Part shown: positions 35,106-45,542 of the stretch, one piece after another | Numbering within the stretch: the stretch's first letter is position 1 | Layout: every line of letters starts with the position of its first letter | DNA from: Acanthosoma haemorrhoidale | Lineage: Eukaryota > Arthropoda > Insecta > Hemiptera > Acanthosomatidae | Assembly (NCBI GenBank): GCA_930367205.1 | Contig: OV884011.1 | Span: 142,287,937-142,351,936 of the forward strand | DNA: 64,000 nucleotides | Direction: 5' to 3' | Translations under genes and position numbers: made by a program | The notes under the pieces: generated by a model | The model's input: only the letters and a program-made list of their open reading frames with translations | What the model was told of the DNA's origin: nothing | Databases searched by the model: none

Positions 35106-37484
35106 AAATAGAGAATATTTAACATTTTTTGAGTTAAATAACACATACACTTAATTCAAAACGGGCAAATTTTATAATTCACCTTAGAAAAAACACAACA
35201 TGTCGTAGTTGTGTGATGACGGTAACATGAGTTTCATCTTCTCACAGGTTAAATAAGAACACTTGTAAATTAAAATCTACAAACGGTCATAAAAAAAACA
35301 ATTGTTAATCAGTATTATTAGCAAAAATAAAACAAGAAGGAAGATTAACACATACAAATTCACAATGTTGATAACAATTTACAATTAATAAGCAGTATTA
35401 ATTTCAATTGAGCTATTCTATAATATCTACTAATAAAATTCGTCTGGCATTTTAAAACCTGACGAACTTTAAAATGATATGGGAGTGCATACTTATCATA
35501 CTAGCGCACACTTTACTATACGACACTAATTTACTTGATTAAGTTAGCAATATCAAATCCTAAATAAATTATTAATCTTGCGAAGGCATGAAATGATACT
35601 TGTTATTCATAGGAAGGAGACTCCCGCTTAGCTATAAAATTTTAAATTTTCTTAGATAAAGAACGGAAATTAGCTTTCATTAAAAGTAAACGCAAGTTTC
35701 CTCTGTAGTGTTTAAGCACCTTTAAGAGCATTAACCTAGTTTAACTGAGTGGCTCAAGAATAAAATGGAATAGAACGCTTAACTTTGTCAATTTCAGCTC
35801 TATGTGATAAAGTCCAATTAACGTATTAATTAATTATACTTGTATAGTAAATGGTTGGTGTCCCTTGCATAATTATCGATTAAATATCAAAAGGATGATA
35901 GAGCAATTATTTTTTAATTAATAAGTAGTTTATTTGTTTAGTAAAATTTAAAATTAATTTTTTCGGTTTATGTTTTTTTATATAATTGTTAAATTATTAA
36001 AATATGTTGATTGTCTTGAGTATTATTGCAGGTTTATTGACATTTTTTTTTCATTTTCCCCTAGGAGAATAAGATAAATCCAATTTATTTAAAATTTGAA
36101 ATAATATGGAGTTTAGGAAAGCTAAACAATATTTTTAAAACTTTTGAACCGATGAAAGTTGTTAAAAAAAAACAGTCACCTGAATAATGCATAGTTTTGG
36201 GTTTCCTAAAATTTTAAAAATTGGATTTTCCCGTTTCTTCGTCTGTACGCCTCAATTAGTATATCCTTCTTGATCAGAAGAGGCATTAGGAAAGGGGAAG
36301 AAACCAAATGGTTTTTAAAATTTTAGGAACCCTAAAAATATGAAGCAATAACACTATTAACGAGTCATGATAATGTCCGATGAGTCAACTTGCGTCATAT
36401 AATTTTGAATAAAATGAATTCCATATTTTCTTTTCAATGTTTAATATTTGTATGAGCGTAACTGTTGAGGCTTGATTCGTATTTTTCGAATATTAATAAA
36501 AATTTCATCAAACCTATCATCATTGTGGAGGCGTTTATCGGAATGAGAAAAATAGTGCAGCTAATAATTCTAGCATATTCAATTACTTATTTGTGAGGTA
36601 GGTAAAAATCTTATGCATACAAATAGTTCATTTCAAAAATTAAAGCAACTACGGTGAGATATGAAGTCTTGGTTCTACCCACTATCCTATATTTCAAATA
36701 ATTTATCATAATCGACAACTGAAGCAAGACCTGATCGTGTCTTGTACACTGATCTTCCCAGCATTGGAGCGTTTGAACCAAAGCGCTGCCATATTTCGAT
36801 GAAACACACAAAGTCACAAGTTGCTTCAATTGCCACGTTCCCACTCAGTCTATTTCTTCGCTAGTGACGGCAAATTAGTCATTGCAATACATAAAAGCAA
36901 ACAGAATATTCAAGTAAGGATGAATACCTTTAGTCAATAATGTTTGCACTAGGAGTTAAGACCAACCAAGTCCATCTGAAGAATAAATTATAACGAATAA
37001 TACTCATAAAGGAAAAAAAAATTGAATACGTGTTAAAAGGGAAAATACCCCATAAATTGAACGCAGATGTCAAAAGGCACGTCCTTCACTTAGCAAAAAC
37101 ATCATTCGAGGAGACATATGCGAGGAGATAGAAGCTGATATATAATGCTATGCGAGGGTAAATGCTGCATCGTTGGCCCTAAACGATGGCCAAGGCATGA
37201 TGCATGCTGATATAAGGGCCATTCACTGAAAGCTAGTAACGGGTCCAAAAGTAAAAAATTCTTTTTACCTGTGCGTATAAAAACACTTCGGAAGAGTCAA
37301 ATAAAGCAGGGCTCGTGCAGGTTTAACTATGCTCCAAAAGCCCCAAGGATGCAACTTATAGCTGCAAAAAGAATTATAAAAGCAAAAGTAAATTATGTGG
37401 TTTTAATGACTCTTGTAATTATAGTGTTAAGCCAACTCCCAAACGTATACTTTACCATTAATAGTACGTACAGTTATTTAATAT
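35106..37484. other. intergenic with one foldback; no gene recognised
   Basis: Very AT-rich, with no coding signature. The foldback at 36192-36341 is listed separately. A short GC patch at 37080-37230 contains a small hairpin around GTTGGCCC...GATGGCCAA (about 37173-37195) with no recognised function. Confidence 0.45.
36192..36341. repeat. foldback hairpin, MITE-like
   Basis: The arms at about 36192-36240 and 36292-36341 are inverted copies. Both contain GGTTCCTAAAATTTTAAAAA-type sequence and a GTTTCTTC inner end, with a modest number of mismatches. The spacer of about 50 bases carries a smaller GCCTC...GAGGC inverted pair. No coding potential. Unrelated in sequence to the foldbacks at 804 and 17638. 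Confidence 0.6.
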
Positions 37485-37940
37485 CAAGCGCATTCAACCC
37501 TTTCAACCAAAAGTCCTGAGAACAATAGTACATGCCTCTTATTACGTCAACAGCAAAACCCTTCGTAACGATCAGTATTTAACAGGAAATTTTCTACGCA
37601 CGAAAAATTACAAATTAGCCCCATTTGTATCCTGCCCTGTGAATCATGTCCTGAGCGTCTGTTGCTCTCGCGCTCTTGCCAGCCTCCGCTGGCTCTTATC
37701 CAGTGACGCGGCTGACGTAGGAGCGTGAGGGACTTTCCAAGACTTCGCTTCCTTCTTCGCACGCGAGGGAGGTGACAACCATGTGGACTTGGGGAGCCTC
37801 TGGGCTGTTTGTATGTATAGTATGAATGAGCGAGAGAATGAAAATTGTAAATTGGGATGAATGAGGTAATTTATCACAATTACTTATAGCCCAACCAGGC
37901 AGATTGTAATTTTATCATAATAAAGTTGTTGTTAATCAGT
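37485..37940 (+). pseudogene. jockey-like LINE fragment: ORF2 end and 3' region
   Basis: The first part reads as the end of ORF2 (RIQPFQPKVLRTIVHASYYVNSKTLRND-like in successive frames, 37488-37570). It then breaks into the non-coding block CAGTATTTAACAGGAAATT... (37573-37632), followed by the 3' untranslated section with TGAGCGTCTGTTGCTC, GAGGGAGGTGACAACCATGTGG and the terminal AGGCAGATTGTAATTTTATC plus tail (37895-37935). It lacks everything upstream of the ORF2 thumb, so it is a 5'-truncated copy of a sister subfamily of the two full-length copies. Confidence 0.75.
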
Positions 37941-38659
37941 AAATATTAATCCCATCCCTTAGGACAAAGGGGCGGATATATATTATATAAAATGAATACA
38001 AAAATATAATAAGGTCAATGAACATTAATGTAAAGATTCGTTTTTTATAATCTGCAAAAATAAATTAAATAAAAGGTTTTGAAACAAAAACAAATTAATA
38101 TCCCATCAGTCAGAGTCGCTTTTCTGGTCTGTATGAGAATTAGAAGGAATTAGAAGAATGAGTATTTGGAAGGAAACCGTCATTGAAAATTGTTGCATAC
38201 GGAGTCCGTATTGAAAGAGGCAAAAATGACCTAAGTAAAATAAACAGTCGTTAGGCTGCAGTTCAGCAAAACATATTCAACCCACAAACACTTGTTGGAT
38301 TTGTATTGCAAAAAGTAAATGAATTGAATTATGGACAGAACTTCTATATTTTCAGCTATAAAATATGTCTAAGCTGGTTGGACCCTTTTGCAATACATAA
38401 AATATATCAAAACCTAACCAATTCCACAAAAATATGAACAATAAAAAATTGTGAGGTGAATCTTTAATATGAGGTCAGATCTAAACGAGAAATTTCCACA
38501 CACTTTTTATTTCTAAGGAAGCACTCAACATTTGTCGTTTATCGATTTTTACCTCAGCTAAACAGAGACATAAAAAGGTACATTTGGGAATAGAAATATG
38601 TTATTGGCAATAACGCGTACAGCTCAAGACTTAAATTGCCCGCCGGTTGCCCCTTCCTC

Positions 38660-38720
38660 GTTAGATATATAAATATGAAGCACGGAACGGTTGCCTGGTT
38701 CTTCACTCAGCTCGGTTTAT
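38660..38720 (+). promoter_or_regulatory. TATA-plus-initiator-like site
   Basis: ATATATAAATATG at about 38665-38677 is followed some 30 bases on by TTCTTCACTCAGC. The spacing and an arthropod-type initiator (TCACTC/TCAGC) fit an RNA polymerase II core promoter. The following 100 bases are GC-richer than the surroundings. No gene or LTR boundary was recognised, so this is only a suggestion. Confidence 0.2.
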
Positions 38721-39399
38721 GTTTGGTTTAGTTTTCAACCCTCTCCTCACTGTTGACTCTCCCAAGCCGAGGTAGTTGACGACTTCCCTAGAGCCAACTT
38801 AGCTTCGCTCCAGCGCACCCTAACCGTTTACCTAATTACATATTTATTTTACAATGGATTAGGTACCCTATTAGTGCTATTACAAACAATTTGGCTGGTG
38901 GATTGTTGTTATATTTAGCCTCCCGATGTATAATAAATAGACTTTTCAACTAGATATTTTGTGCAATTTATCTTTAAGAGAACATAAAGGTGTTACTTTT
39001 TAATTTTTTCCAAGGGTCGTTATCGTTTTATAATAATTAAATAGAAAATGTCTTGTAAAGCACTTATTTAATTTGAATAATTGCATTTTAACGTTTGAAT
39101 TCGATGTTAACAAGAAATACAGATAGGTGATCAATTATCATCAATCAATCATCAAAGATTATCAAGAGTGGTCTTGCACTGATTTTATGGGCCTTCAAAA
39201 TATTGTGAAAAAATATTTGAATGGCTTTTGGTAGTTATAATTCATTAAGCTTCTACATAGTTTACGTAGTAATGAACAGGCCCCCAATGTCTTCAATTTG
39301 ACTCCTTACTCAATGGACAAATATTAATAATTGACATTCTGCCATTTACGGAAGAACTTATGTAGGTTTTCCTCAAAGAGTTCGTTTGTTGAACTACAT

Positions 39400-39870
39400 T
39401 TTAATTTGATCAGAAATGTTGACCTTTCCGTACCAACAAAACCACTTCTGTTTGTTGATGACACTCTAATTATGTGTCAATGAGAGACATCACTGAGCTT
39501 CAATCCAGACCTTCAGGCAATCAAGCAGCCTTTACTCGTTAGAAAGATGGAACTTAATCCTTTAAAGTGTGAAACAAAACTTCGCATTACGCAGGTGATA
39601 AGAGGACAGCTTAAGGAGGAGAGCTTGATTATGATAATAATTGGGATCAGAGCGTTTCCTACATTGTTGTATAGACACATCGTAAAACTACAAAAAGCTA
39701 ATAGATGTGACAACCACTAGTTAACAAATTCAAAGGCTAAAACTCTAGGGAACCAAATACTCCAGCTGGTGCTAGGAGCACCCAGCCACGTCAGGAATTC
39801 CCAAACTCATTTAGAATTGACAATTCCTCCAATAACGCAACGTTTATAAAAGTTTAAAAAGAGGAACTAG
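39400..39870 (+). pseudogene. degraded LINE reverse transcriptase fragment (family C)
   Basis: A frame on the plus strand reads PLLFVDDTLIMCQ (catalytic VDD at about 39454-39462). It is followed by an RKMELNPLKCETK-like stretch (RT palm motif D region, about 39540-39582) and, in another frame, LGAPSHVRNSQTHLELTIPPITQ, which matches the LINE RT thumb/connection pattern. Stops and shifts intervene. It is too short and decayed to place beyond the jockey/CR1/R1 assemblage. Confidence 0.6.
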
Positions 39871-40185
39871 GATCATCAGCAATTTTTTTAATGGACTAGG
39901 TCAATCTAATCAGCAGAAACATTCAGGATAACTATTATAATAATTGTTTTCTCTTTTATTTTAATTTGTTCCTTATTTATACAAGTTTGTGTGAAATACA
40001 CGTCTTTTACTTTAATGCATGTATTTATTGTATATAAAACCAGAATCTATATAGGTCTCACAAGAACTACAAATTTATGGACTCACAATAACCAGAAAGA
40101 CAGACAGAGGGGTAAAAATCAGTAGGTATTCTAACGAAGAATTATTGATTGAGTGATCCGAGATCAATTTGTTAACAAACTCACC

Positions 40186-40270
40186 CTTTTTATAGCTATT
40201 AAAACTTTTTATAGCTATTAACACTTTTTATAGCTATTAACACTTTTTATAGCTATTAACACTTTTTTTC
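40186..40270 (+). repeat. 19-bp tandem repeat, about 4.4 units
   Basis: The unit CTTTTTATAGCTATTAACA repeats head to tail with one early variant (AAA for ACA). The last three units read as identical. Short minisatellite with no apparent function. Probably variable in length between individuals. Confidence 0.85.
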
Positions 40271-41217
40271 ATGTGGATACTTTTATTTTTAGCATCATCG
40301 AGGCATCTAATAACCTGTCACTAAAAATTTCATGCTTCAACAAGAAGATAACCTGTGACTTTAGGTTACAAATAGAATTTAAAAAACATACATACAGAGC
40401 AACTCAGTGTGATAGGGGAATATTTTCATTTCCATCAGTCATCAAAGAATCAATTAATGATGACAAGAGTGTAATTTACTAATGAAGCTGGTTATTTTTT
40501 TACCATCATTAAATAAAACAAAAATTCCTAAATATCTTGGTAGAACACACAAACAGTTACAAAGATTTTCATATAAACAATTAGCTAATAAATAAAAATC
40601 TAACAAAATTAACATTTTGTTTATAACTGAGGTCGGTGGTGATGACGAATGAAATGGTTTTGAGTAATGAGCCTTTTCCCCTGAAAAGTAACCAGGAGAT
40701 ATAAACTGTTATTGTACAAGTTTTATGCACTGCGTAAGATACTGCTTTATTGATTGCACCGTTCCAACAAAGGAAAAATCCTTCAATTAAGTTTTTTTAT
40801 GTTCAGTACTTGTGATGTCACTCTATCGAGCTGATCCTCGAGTCTGCTAGTTCTATCTGTATGTTTCGCCGGGTGGAGGCGCTACCTGGGTTGGTGCTGA
40901 TTAGTCCTAACCCAGCACCGAGCTCTCCGCTATATCACTAACGAAAGGTGAGGGTTTGAATAAAACATGGGAGCCGGCACCCGGCTGACAGATGTATCAA
41001 TTAAAGAGGGCCTATAGTCACCCAGTGTTTATTTAGCGAAGAAGTTTCCCTCGGATGGGGCGTCACCTGCCGCCGACTCTTTGCCCATACTAATCCCCTC
41101 TTTCTGCCGGTAATCACATTCAATTAGTCTGCCATCACCTGCGCTCACTGCCGGGCTGCAGAGCCTTTAGATAGACAAAAACTCAGTATTTACAATCAGG
41201 GTAAATACTTAGTATAC

Positions 41218-41526
41218 TTCCTTTATTGTGCAATATTTACAATCTGCCTTTATAAGGCAATAAGTAATTAAGATATATGCTCTCATTCATACAATATTTA
41301 CAGTTCATCATTCACTCGCTCATTCATACAATATTTACAGACAGCCCAGAGACCCCCCAAATCCACCGCAAAGAGAAAGCGGAGTCTTGGGAAGTCCCCC
41401 ACGCTCCTCCGTCAGCCGCGTCACCGGATACTAGCCAGTGGATGCTGACCAAGAGCGCGAGAGCCACTGACGCTCAGGACATGATTGGAGAGACTGGCCA
41501 TTGCCAGGACTCCCACTGTCACGCGT
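41218..41526 (-). other. 3' untranslated region of LINE copy 2
   Basis: The complete version of the family's 3' region: GC-rich middle section (41345-41480, lost from copy 1) and terminal hairpin with GCCTTATAAAGGC (about 41245-41262), then AGATTGTAAATATTGCAC and a T-rich end at the junction. The same blocks, in diverged form, appear in the stubs at 15975, 37640, 46280 and 62116. Confidence 0.65.
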
Positions 41527-44213
41527 TTATAGCAGGTCACGAGGCCACTGCCGTTTCAGTCTCCGAGGAGGATTATAGGGATGAGTGGCGCAGTGCATTG
41601 ACTGTGCTACAGGATTAGGGTGGTTGGAAAGGCTACTGTGGAATTTCATAAACTTGGAAGGGATGAGTTCTAGAATGTAGGGTATATTAAGGTCGTTATG
41701 AAGGGTTTTGTTGCTGACATAATAAGGGGCATTTACTATTGTTCTCAGGACTTTTGATTGAAAGGATTGGATACGCTTGATGTTAGACTTTTTTGCTGCC
41801 CCCCATAGCTCTATTCCGTATGTCCAGATTGGTTTAAGTATAACTTTGTAGATTAGTAGTTTATTTTCTATTGAGAGATGGGATGTCCTTTGAAGTAGTC
41901 TGTACAGTTGTCCAAAGCGTCTGTTTAGTTCTTGTCTTTTTAGTCTCGTATGTGGGTTCCAGGTCAGTCGTTTGTCAAGATGGAAGCCTAAGTACCGTAC
42001 TGTCTCGGATACTGGGAGAGGAATAGAATTAAAATAAACTAGTGGACCAGACTTGCGACAAAGGGTGAAGGTAATGTGGGAGCATTTTGCTTCATTAACT
42101 TTGATCCGCCATTGATTGCACCAATACTCGATCTCGTCAAGGTGTTTTTGAAGGTTATGGGATGCTATGTCGGGGTCTGGATGGGATGACAAGACTGCAG
42201 TGTCATCTGCAAATGTGGCCAAGAAGGTATTGGGAGTAGAGGGGACATCAGCGGTGTATAGGTTATAGAGGGGCCCAGGACACTGCCCTGTGGAACTCCT
42301 GCACTTATGGGATAGTAGTTAGAGTATTCTAAACCACAGCGGACTTGGAAGAAGCGGTTTGAAAGGTAGGACTGTAGGATTAGGAAAAGGGTCTGTGGTA
42401 AATATCTTTTGAGCTTGTAGAGCAAACCTGCGTGCCAAACCCTGTCAAAAGCTTGAGCTATATCGAGAAAGGCAGCAGTGCAATACTGTTTGGTTTCAAG
42501 GGCTGAGGAGATGTGATCAACACCGCGAAGGCCTTGTTGAGCAGTGGAATGTCGTTGGCGGAAGCCAAACTGGTGTGTGGGAAAAAGGTTTTTGGATTCA
42601 ACAATGGGAAGTAGACGTTTTAGTAGGAGTTTCTCAAATATTTTTGAGAGGATAGGGAGTAGGCTAATTGGACGATAAGATGAGGCGTCATTGGGTGGTT
42701 TACCGGGTTTGGCGAATAGGACAATAATGGAGTGTTTCCAGAGGAGAGGAAAGTGCGTCGTTCGGATTATGCAATTATATATGTAGGTTAGGAAGATTAT
42801 GGCTTTAGGAGGAAGTTGTTTGAGAATTTGAGGAGTAAGGAGATCATATCCAGGGGATTTTCGGTAAGGTAAGTTTTTCAGAAGGTATTTAACCTCAGAG
42901 GGGTTAACGGCTTTTGGTGGAAGAGAGAGAGGAATAGGTGAAGTGAGGAAATCTTCCACAGTTGTGCTGTGAGTATGGCTTTGATGAGAAAGGTGAGGTG
43001 TGAAAGTATGGGTAAGATGCAGAGCAAATTCCTCCGACCTATCCCCATCCGAAGCCGCCCAGGACCCATCATCACGACGGAGTGGGTGTGAAACAGGTTG
43101 ATACTTTAGGATTTTTTTGGTTACGTTCCACAAGGAGTTATCCCTGGTGGACAGAGAGGAGAGGTAGGAATTGAAAGAATCGGAACGGAAGGATGCCAAT
43201 CGCCGCTTTACCAATCGGCAGTACTGATTGTACGTGCGACGATCAATAGGATGCCGGGATCTTTGCCACACTGTTCTGGAGCGGCGTTTGGATTGGATTA
43301 GATCTTTGAGATGCTGAGGTAAACGATTATGATTGTGGATTTTTGTGTGACGATGGGGTGACGATGCCTCCCAAGCCGACCTCTGGACCAGAGTAGTGAA
43401 AGAATGCACTGCATCGTCTAGGTCTTGGGATGTTTTCAGGGATAATTTGAGGTTTACGGACTCTGTAAGAAGCTGACGGAAGTGGTCCCAGTCAACTGGG
43501 CCCCTAATAAATGAAGGAGGAGGCAGTTTGTGAATTGGTCTTAAGGAAATGGTTAATAATAAAGGGCTATGATCGGAGGAAAGGTCATCGAGGCGCTTGA
43601 GTGAATAGTTTAGTGTTCCTAAACTATTGTAAAAAAAGAAGTCAAGGAGATCAGGATTTCGGTTGGGATCTGATGGCCAATAGGTGGCTGTGTCAGGAGT
43701 GATAGTGGAGCAATGTTTCCGTGTGAGTGCAGACAGCAAAGCACGTCCTCGTGTATTTGTGGATCTTGACCCCCAGTGTTGGTGCTTCGCATTAAAGTCC
43801 CCACCCACAAGGAAACGATGTCCGATGGAGTCTAGAAAGGAGATGAATTGGGAGTCGGAAATGGATTTATTGGGAGGGCAGTACGTTGATGCAAGTGTAA
43901 GAGGAAAAGTGAAGGTGGTGATTGACACTGCAGTGGATTGAAGGAAATCATGTGATACCAAAGGAACTATGTGGTGGGATATGGAGTTATGGACAATGAC
44001 AGCGGTACCTGCATGAGCTGTTCCATCTGGGTGATCAGTACGATAAGTCTGGTACTGTCGAACGGTAGATGGTCGTTTGCTCGTAAGTCTTGTTTCAGTA
44101 ATAAGAGCTACGTCGATCTTCTTGTCATGGAGTAGTGCTGTCAGTTCGTTAGTGTGGGTGCGAACACCATTCGCATTCCAAAGGAGAATGGATAAGGAGT
44201 CGGAAGGATCCAC
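41527..44213 (-). pseudogene. LINE copy 2 ORF2: endonuclease and reverse transcriptase, one frameshift
   Basis: Two overlapping open frames (42165-44213 and 41527-42222) make up ORF2. Residues 1-225 form an APE-type endonuclease: WNANG near residue 14, ITETRL, VGGDFNAKHQHWGS and SSDHSPLLLT. RT follows: YRPISLLP, HQFGFRQRHST, FLDIAQAFDRVW (catalytic Asp about residue 584) and GVPQGSVLGP (from 639). After a 4-base deletion at about 42270 comes FADDTAVLSS (42202-42213) in the other frame, then YLGFHLD and the thumb. The deletion lies between motifs B and C, so this copy makes no active RT. It has no initiating ATG: the first codon after the ORF1 stop is GTG, and no methionine codon appears until the FMKFH stretch near the C-terminus. 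Confidence 0.9.
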
Positions 44214-45542
44214 TTATGGATTTTGTTTAACGGGGATAAGGTAGGAGACAAGATTTGTAAGAAGGGAAATGAGAGGGGTAATTAGGGTTCTGAATTCTGT
44301 AAGGAATGATGTTAATAGGCTAGTGAGATCTGAAGAGCTTGGTGGTGAAGGAATATGCGAGATGTGTGGTTGAGGATGGGATTGGGTTTGCTGGTTGGCG
44401 GGATGAGCGGAATGCTGGGGAAGAGATACTTGCGGACGAGAAGTGGGCAGTGCCTGTGACTGCTCTCTGTTCCGAACGGCATCAGCAAAAGAGACAGAAG
44501 GCCTCAAATTTCTGGTGGGGGCGCTTCTTGAGCTACCTCTTACTGGCTTCTCTTCTTCCGGCCGGCGACGTTGCTCGCTCCTGGACTTGAGGATTCTATA
44601 GGCCTCACAGCCCTTGTAGTTGGCCGGATGGTCTTGCTGGCAGAGCACGCATACAGCAGGCGATTTTAGGGGCTTTTTGCACAATTCGCTTTTGTGCTGC
44701 CCACTACACTTTACACACCTAGGAGGGTGGTGGCAATACGATTTTGTGTGCCCATATGCCTGGCAATTATGGCATTGGACGATGTCTCTATTGGGGTAAG
44801 GTTTTTCGACCTGTATTCTTGTGTAATACAGGGTTGTTAATTCATAAATTTTCTCCACGCCAGGTGTCCGCTCGAGATCTACAAAAAATAACGGTAATGC
44901 CGTTTTGGTGGATTCGTTTTGTTGTCTGTCCTCACGTAAAACGTTGGTTATTTGCCGAACTTTGAACCCCAGAGCTGATAGTTCGTCTTCAATTTCATCA
45001 GCTGGTGTGGTCGGGTGCAGATTTCTTATCACTACTCGAAGCGATCGTTCTTGTTTCAACTGGTATGTACGGAAGTCTGCATTGGTTTCTTCCAAATACT
45101 TAATGATCGCTCGATAAGTATCCGGAGTGTCTGGGGAAATTTTTGTATCCCGAGAGCGATTGAGGCACGTATATTTTCCGGTACCTACAACTTTGCTCAT
45201 TTGTGAGCACAATAGTTTGAAATTGCTAATATTCCTTACGAATATAGCAGGCGGCTTGGGCTGTGTTGGTGTTTGAATAACTTCCATGTCGTCAGGTTGA
45301 CTATTTCTCAGTACCTCGAAGCTATTCGGTGTGAAGAATGGAGATTCTGCTACAGTTTCTTCTTTTGAAGTGCTGGCAAGTGGTGGTAGATCTTCCATAG
45401 AGCTGGCAGCAGATGAGTTTGTAGGGATGTTCCTATTTGAGCGTCTGGGTTTTCGCTTTACTGGCGACGTTGGTGGAGTTGGGCCTAAGGACCTCGATCT
45501 TTTCTTTTTATTTTGTGATATTATCTGCTGATAAAATCTCAT
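44214..45542 (-). CDS. LINE copy 2 ORF1, zinc-knuckle nucleic-acid-binding protein (442 aa)
   Basis: Intact from ATG to TAA. Basic N-terminus (NKKKRSRSLGPTPP), central jockey-type RNA-binding domain (SLRVVIRNLHPTTPADEIEDEL; TRIQVEKPYP), and three knuckles: CHNCQAYGHTKSYC, CVKCSGQHKSELC and CVLCQQDHPANYKGC. A basic RSEQRRRPEEEKP segment, a proline/glutamine-rich linker and the C-terminal hydrophobic segment LLTSFLTEFRTLITPLISLL follow. All three knuckles keep their ligands, unlike copy 1. The reading frame continues unchanged past the TAA into the endonuclease, with no spacer. Expected role: coating the element RNA and aiding target-primed reverse transcription. Confidence 0.9.
   Translation of the reverse strand: MRFYQQIISQNKKKRSRSLGPTPPTSPVKRKPRRSNRNIPTNSSAASSMEDLPPLASTSKEETVAESPFFTPNSFEVLRNSQPDDMEVIQTPTQPKPPAIFVRNISNFKLLCSQMSKVVGTGKYTCLNRSRDTKISPDTPDTYRAIIKYLEETNADFRTYQLKQERSLRVVIRNLHPTTPADEIEDELSALGFKVRQITNVLREDRQQNESTKTALPLFFVDLERTPGVEKIYELTTLYYTRIQVEKPYPNRDIVQCHNCQAYGHTKSYCHHPPRCVKCSGQHKSELCKKPLKSPAVCVLCQQDHPANYKGCEAYRILKSRSEQRRRPEEEKPVRGSSRSAPTRNLRPSVSFADAVRNREQSQALPTSRPQVSLPQHSAHPANQQTQSHPQPHISHIPSPPSSSDLTSLLTSFLTEFRTLITPLISLLTNLVSYLIPVKQNP

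Larger units (their letters stand above)
37941..41197. other. intergenic with RT remnant, tandem repeat and promoter-like site
   Basis: Besides the listed features at 38660-38720, 39400-39870 and 40186-40270, the region is AT-rich and silent to inspection. The 40850-41165 stretch is GC-richer and contains an inverted pair GGTGCTG...CAGCACC (about 40895-40918) and GCCGGC-type small palindromes. It may be a conserved regulatory patch or an unrecognised repeat. Confidence 0.45.
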
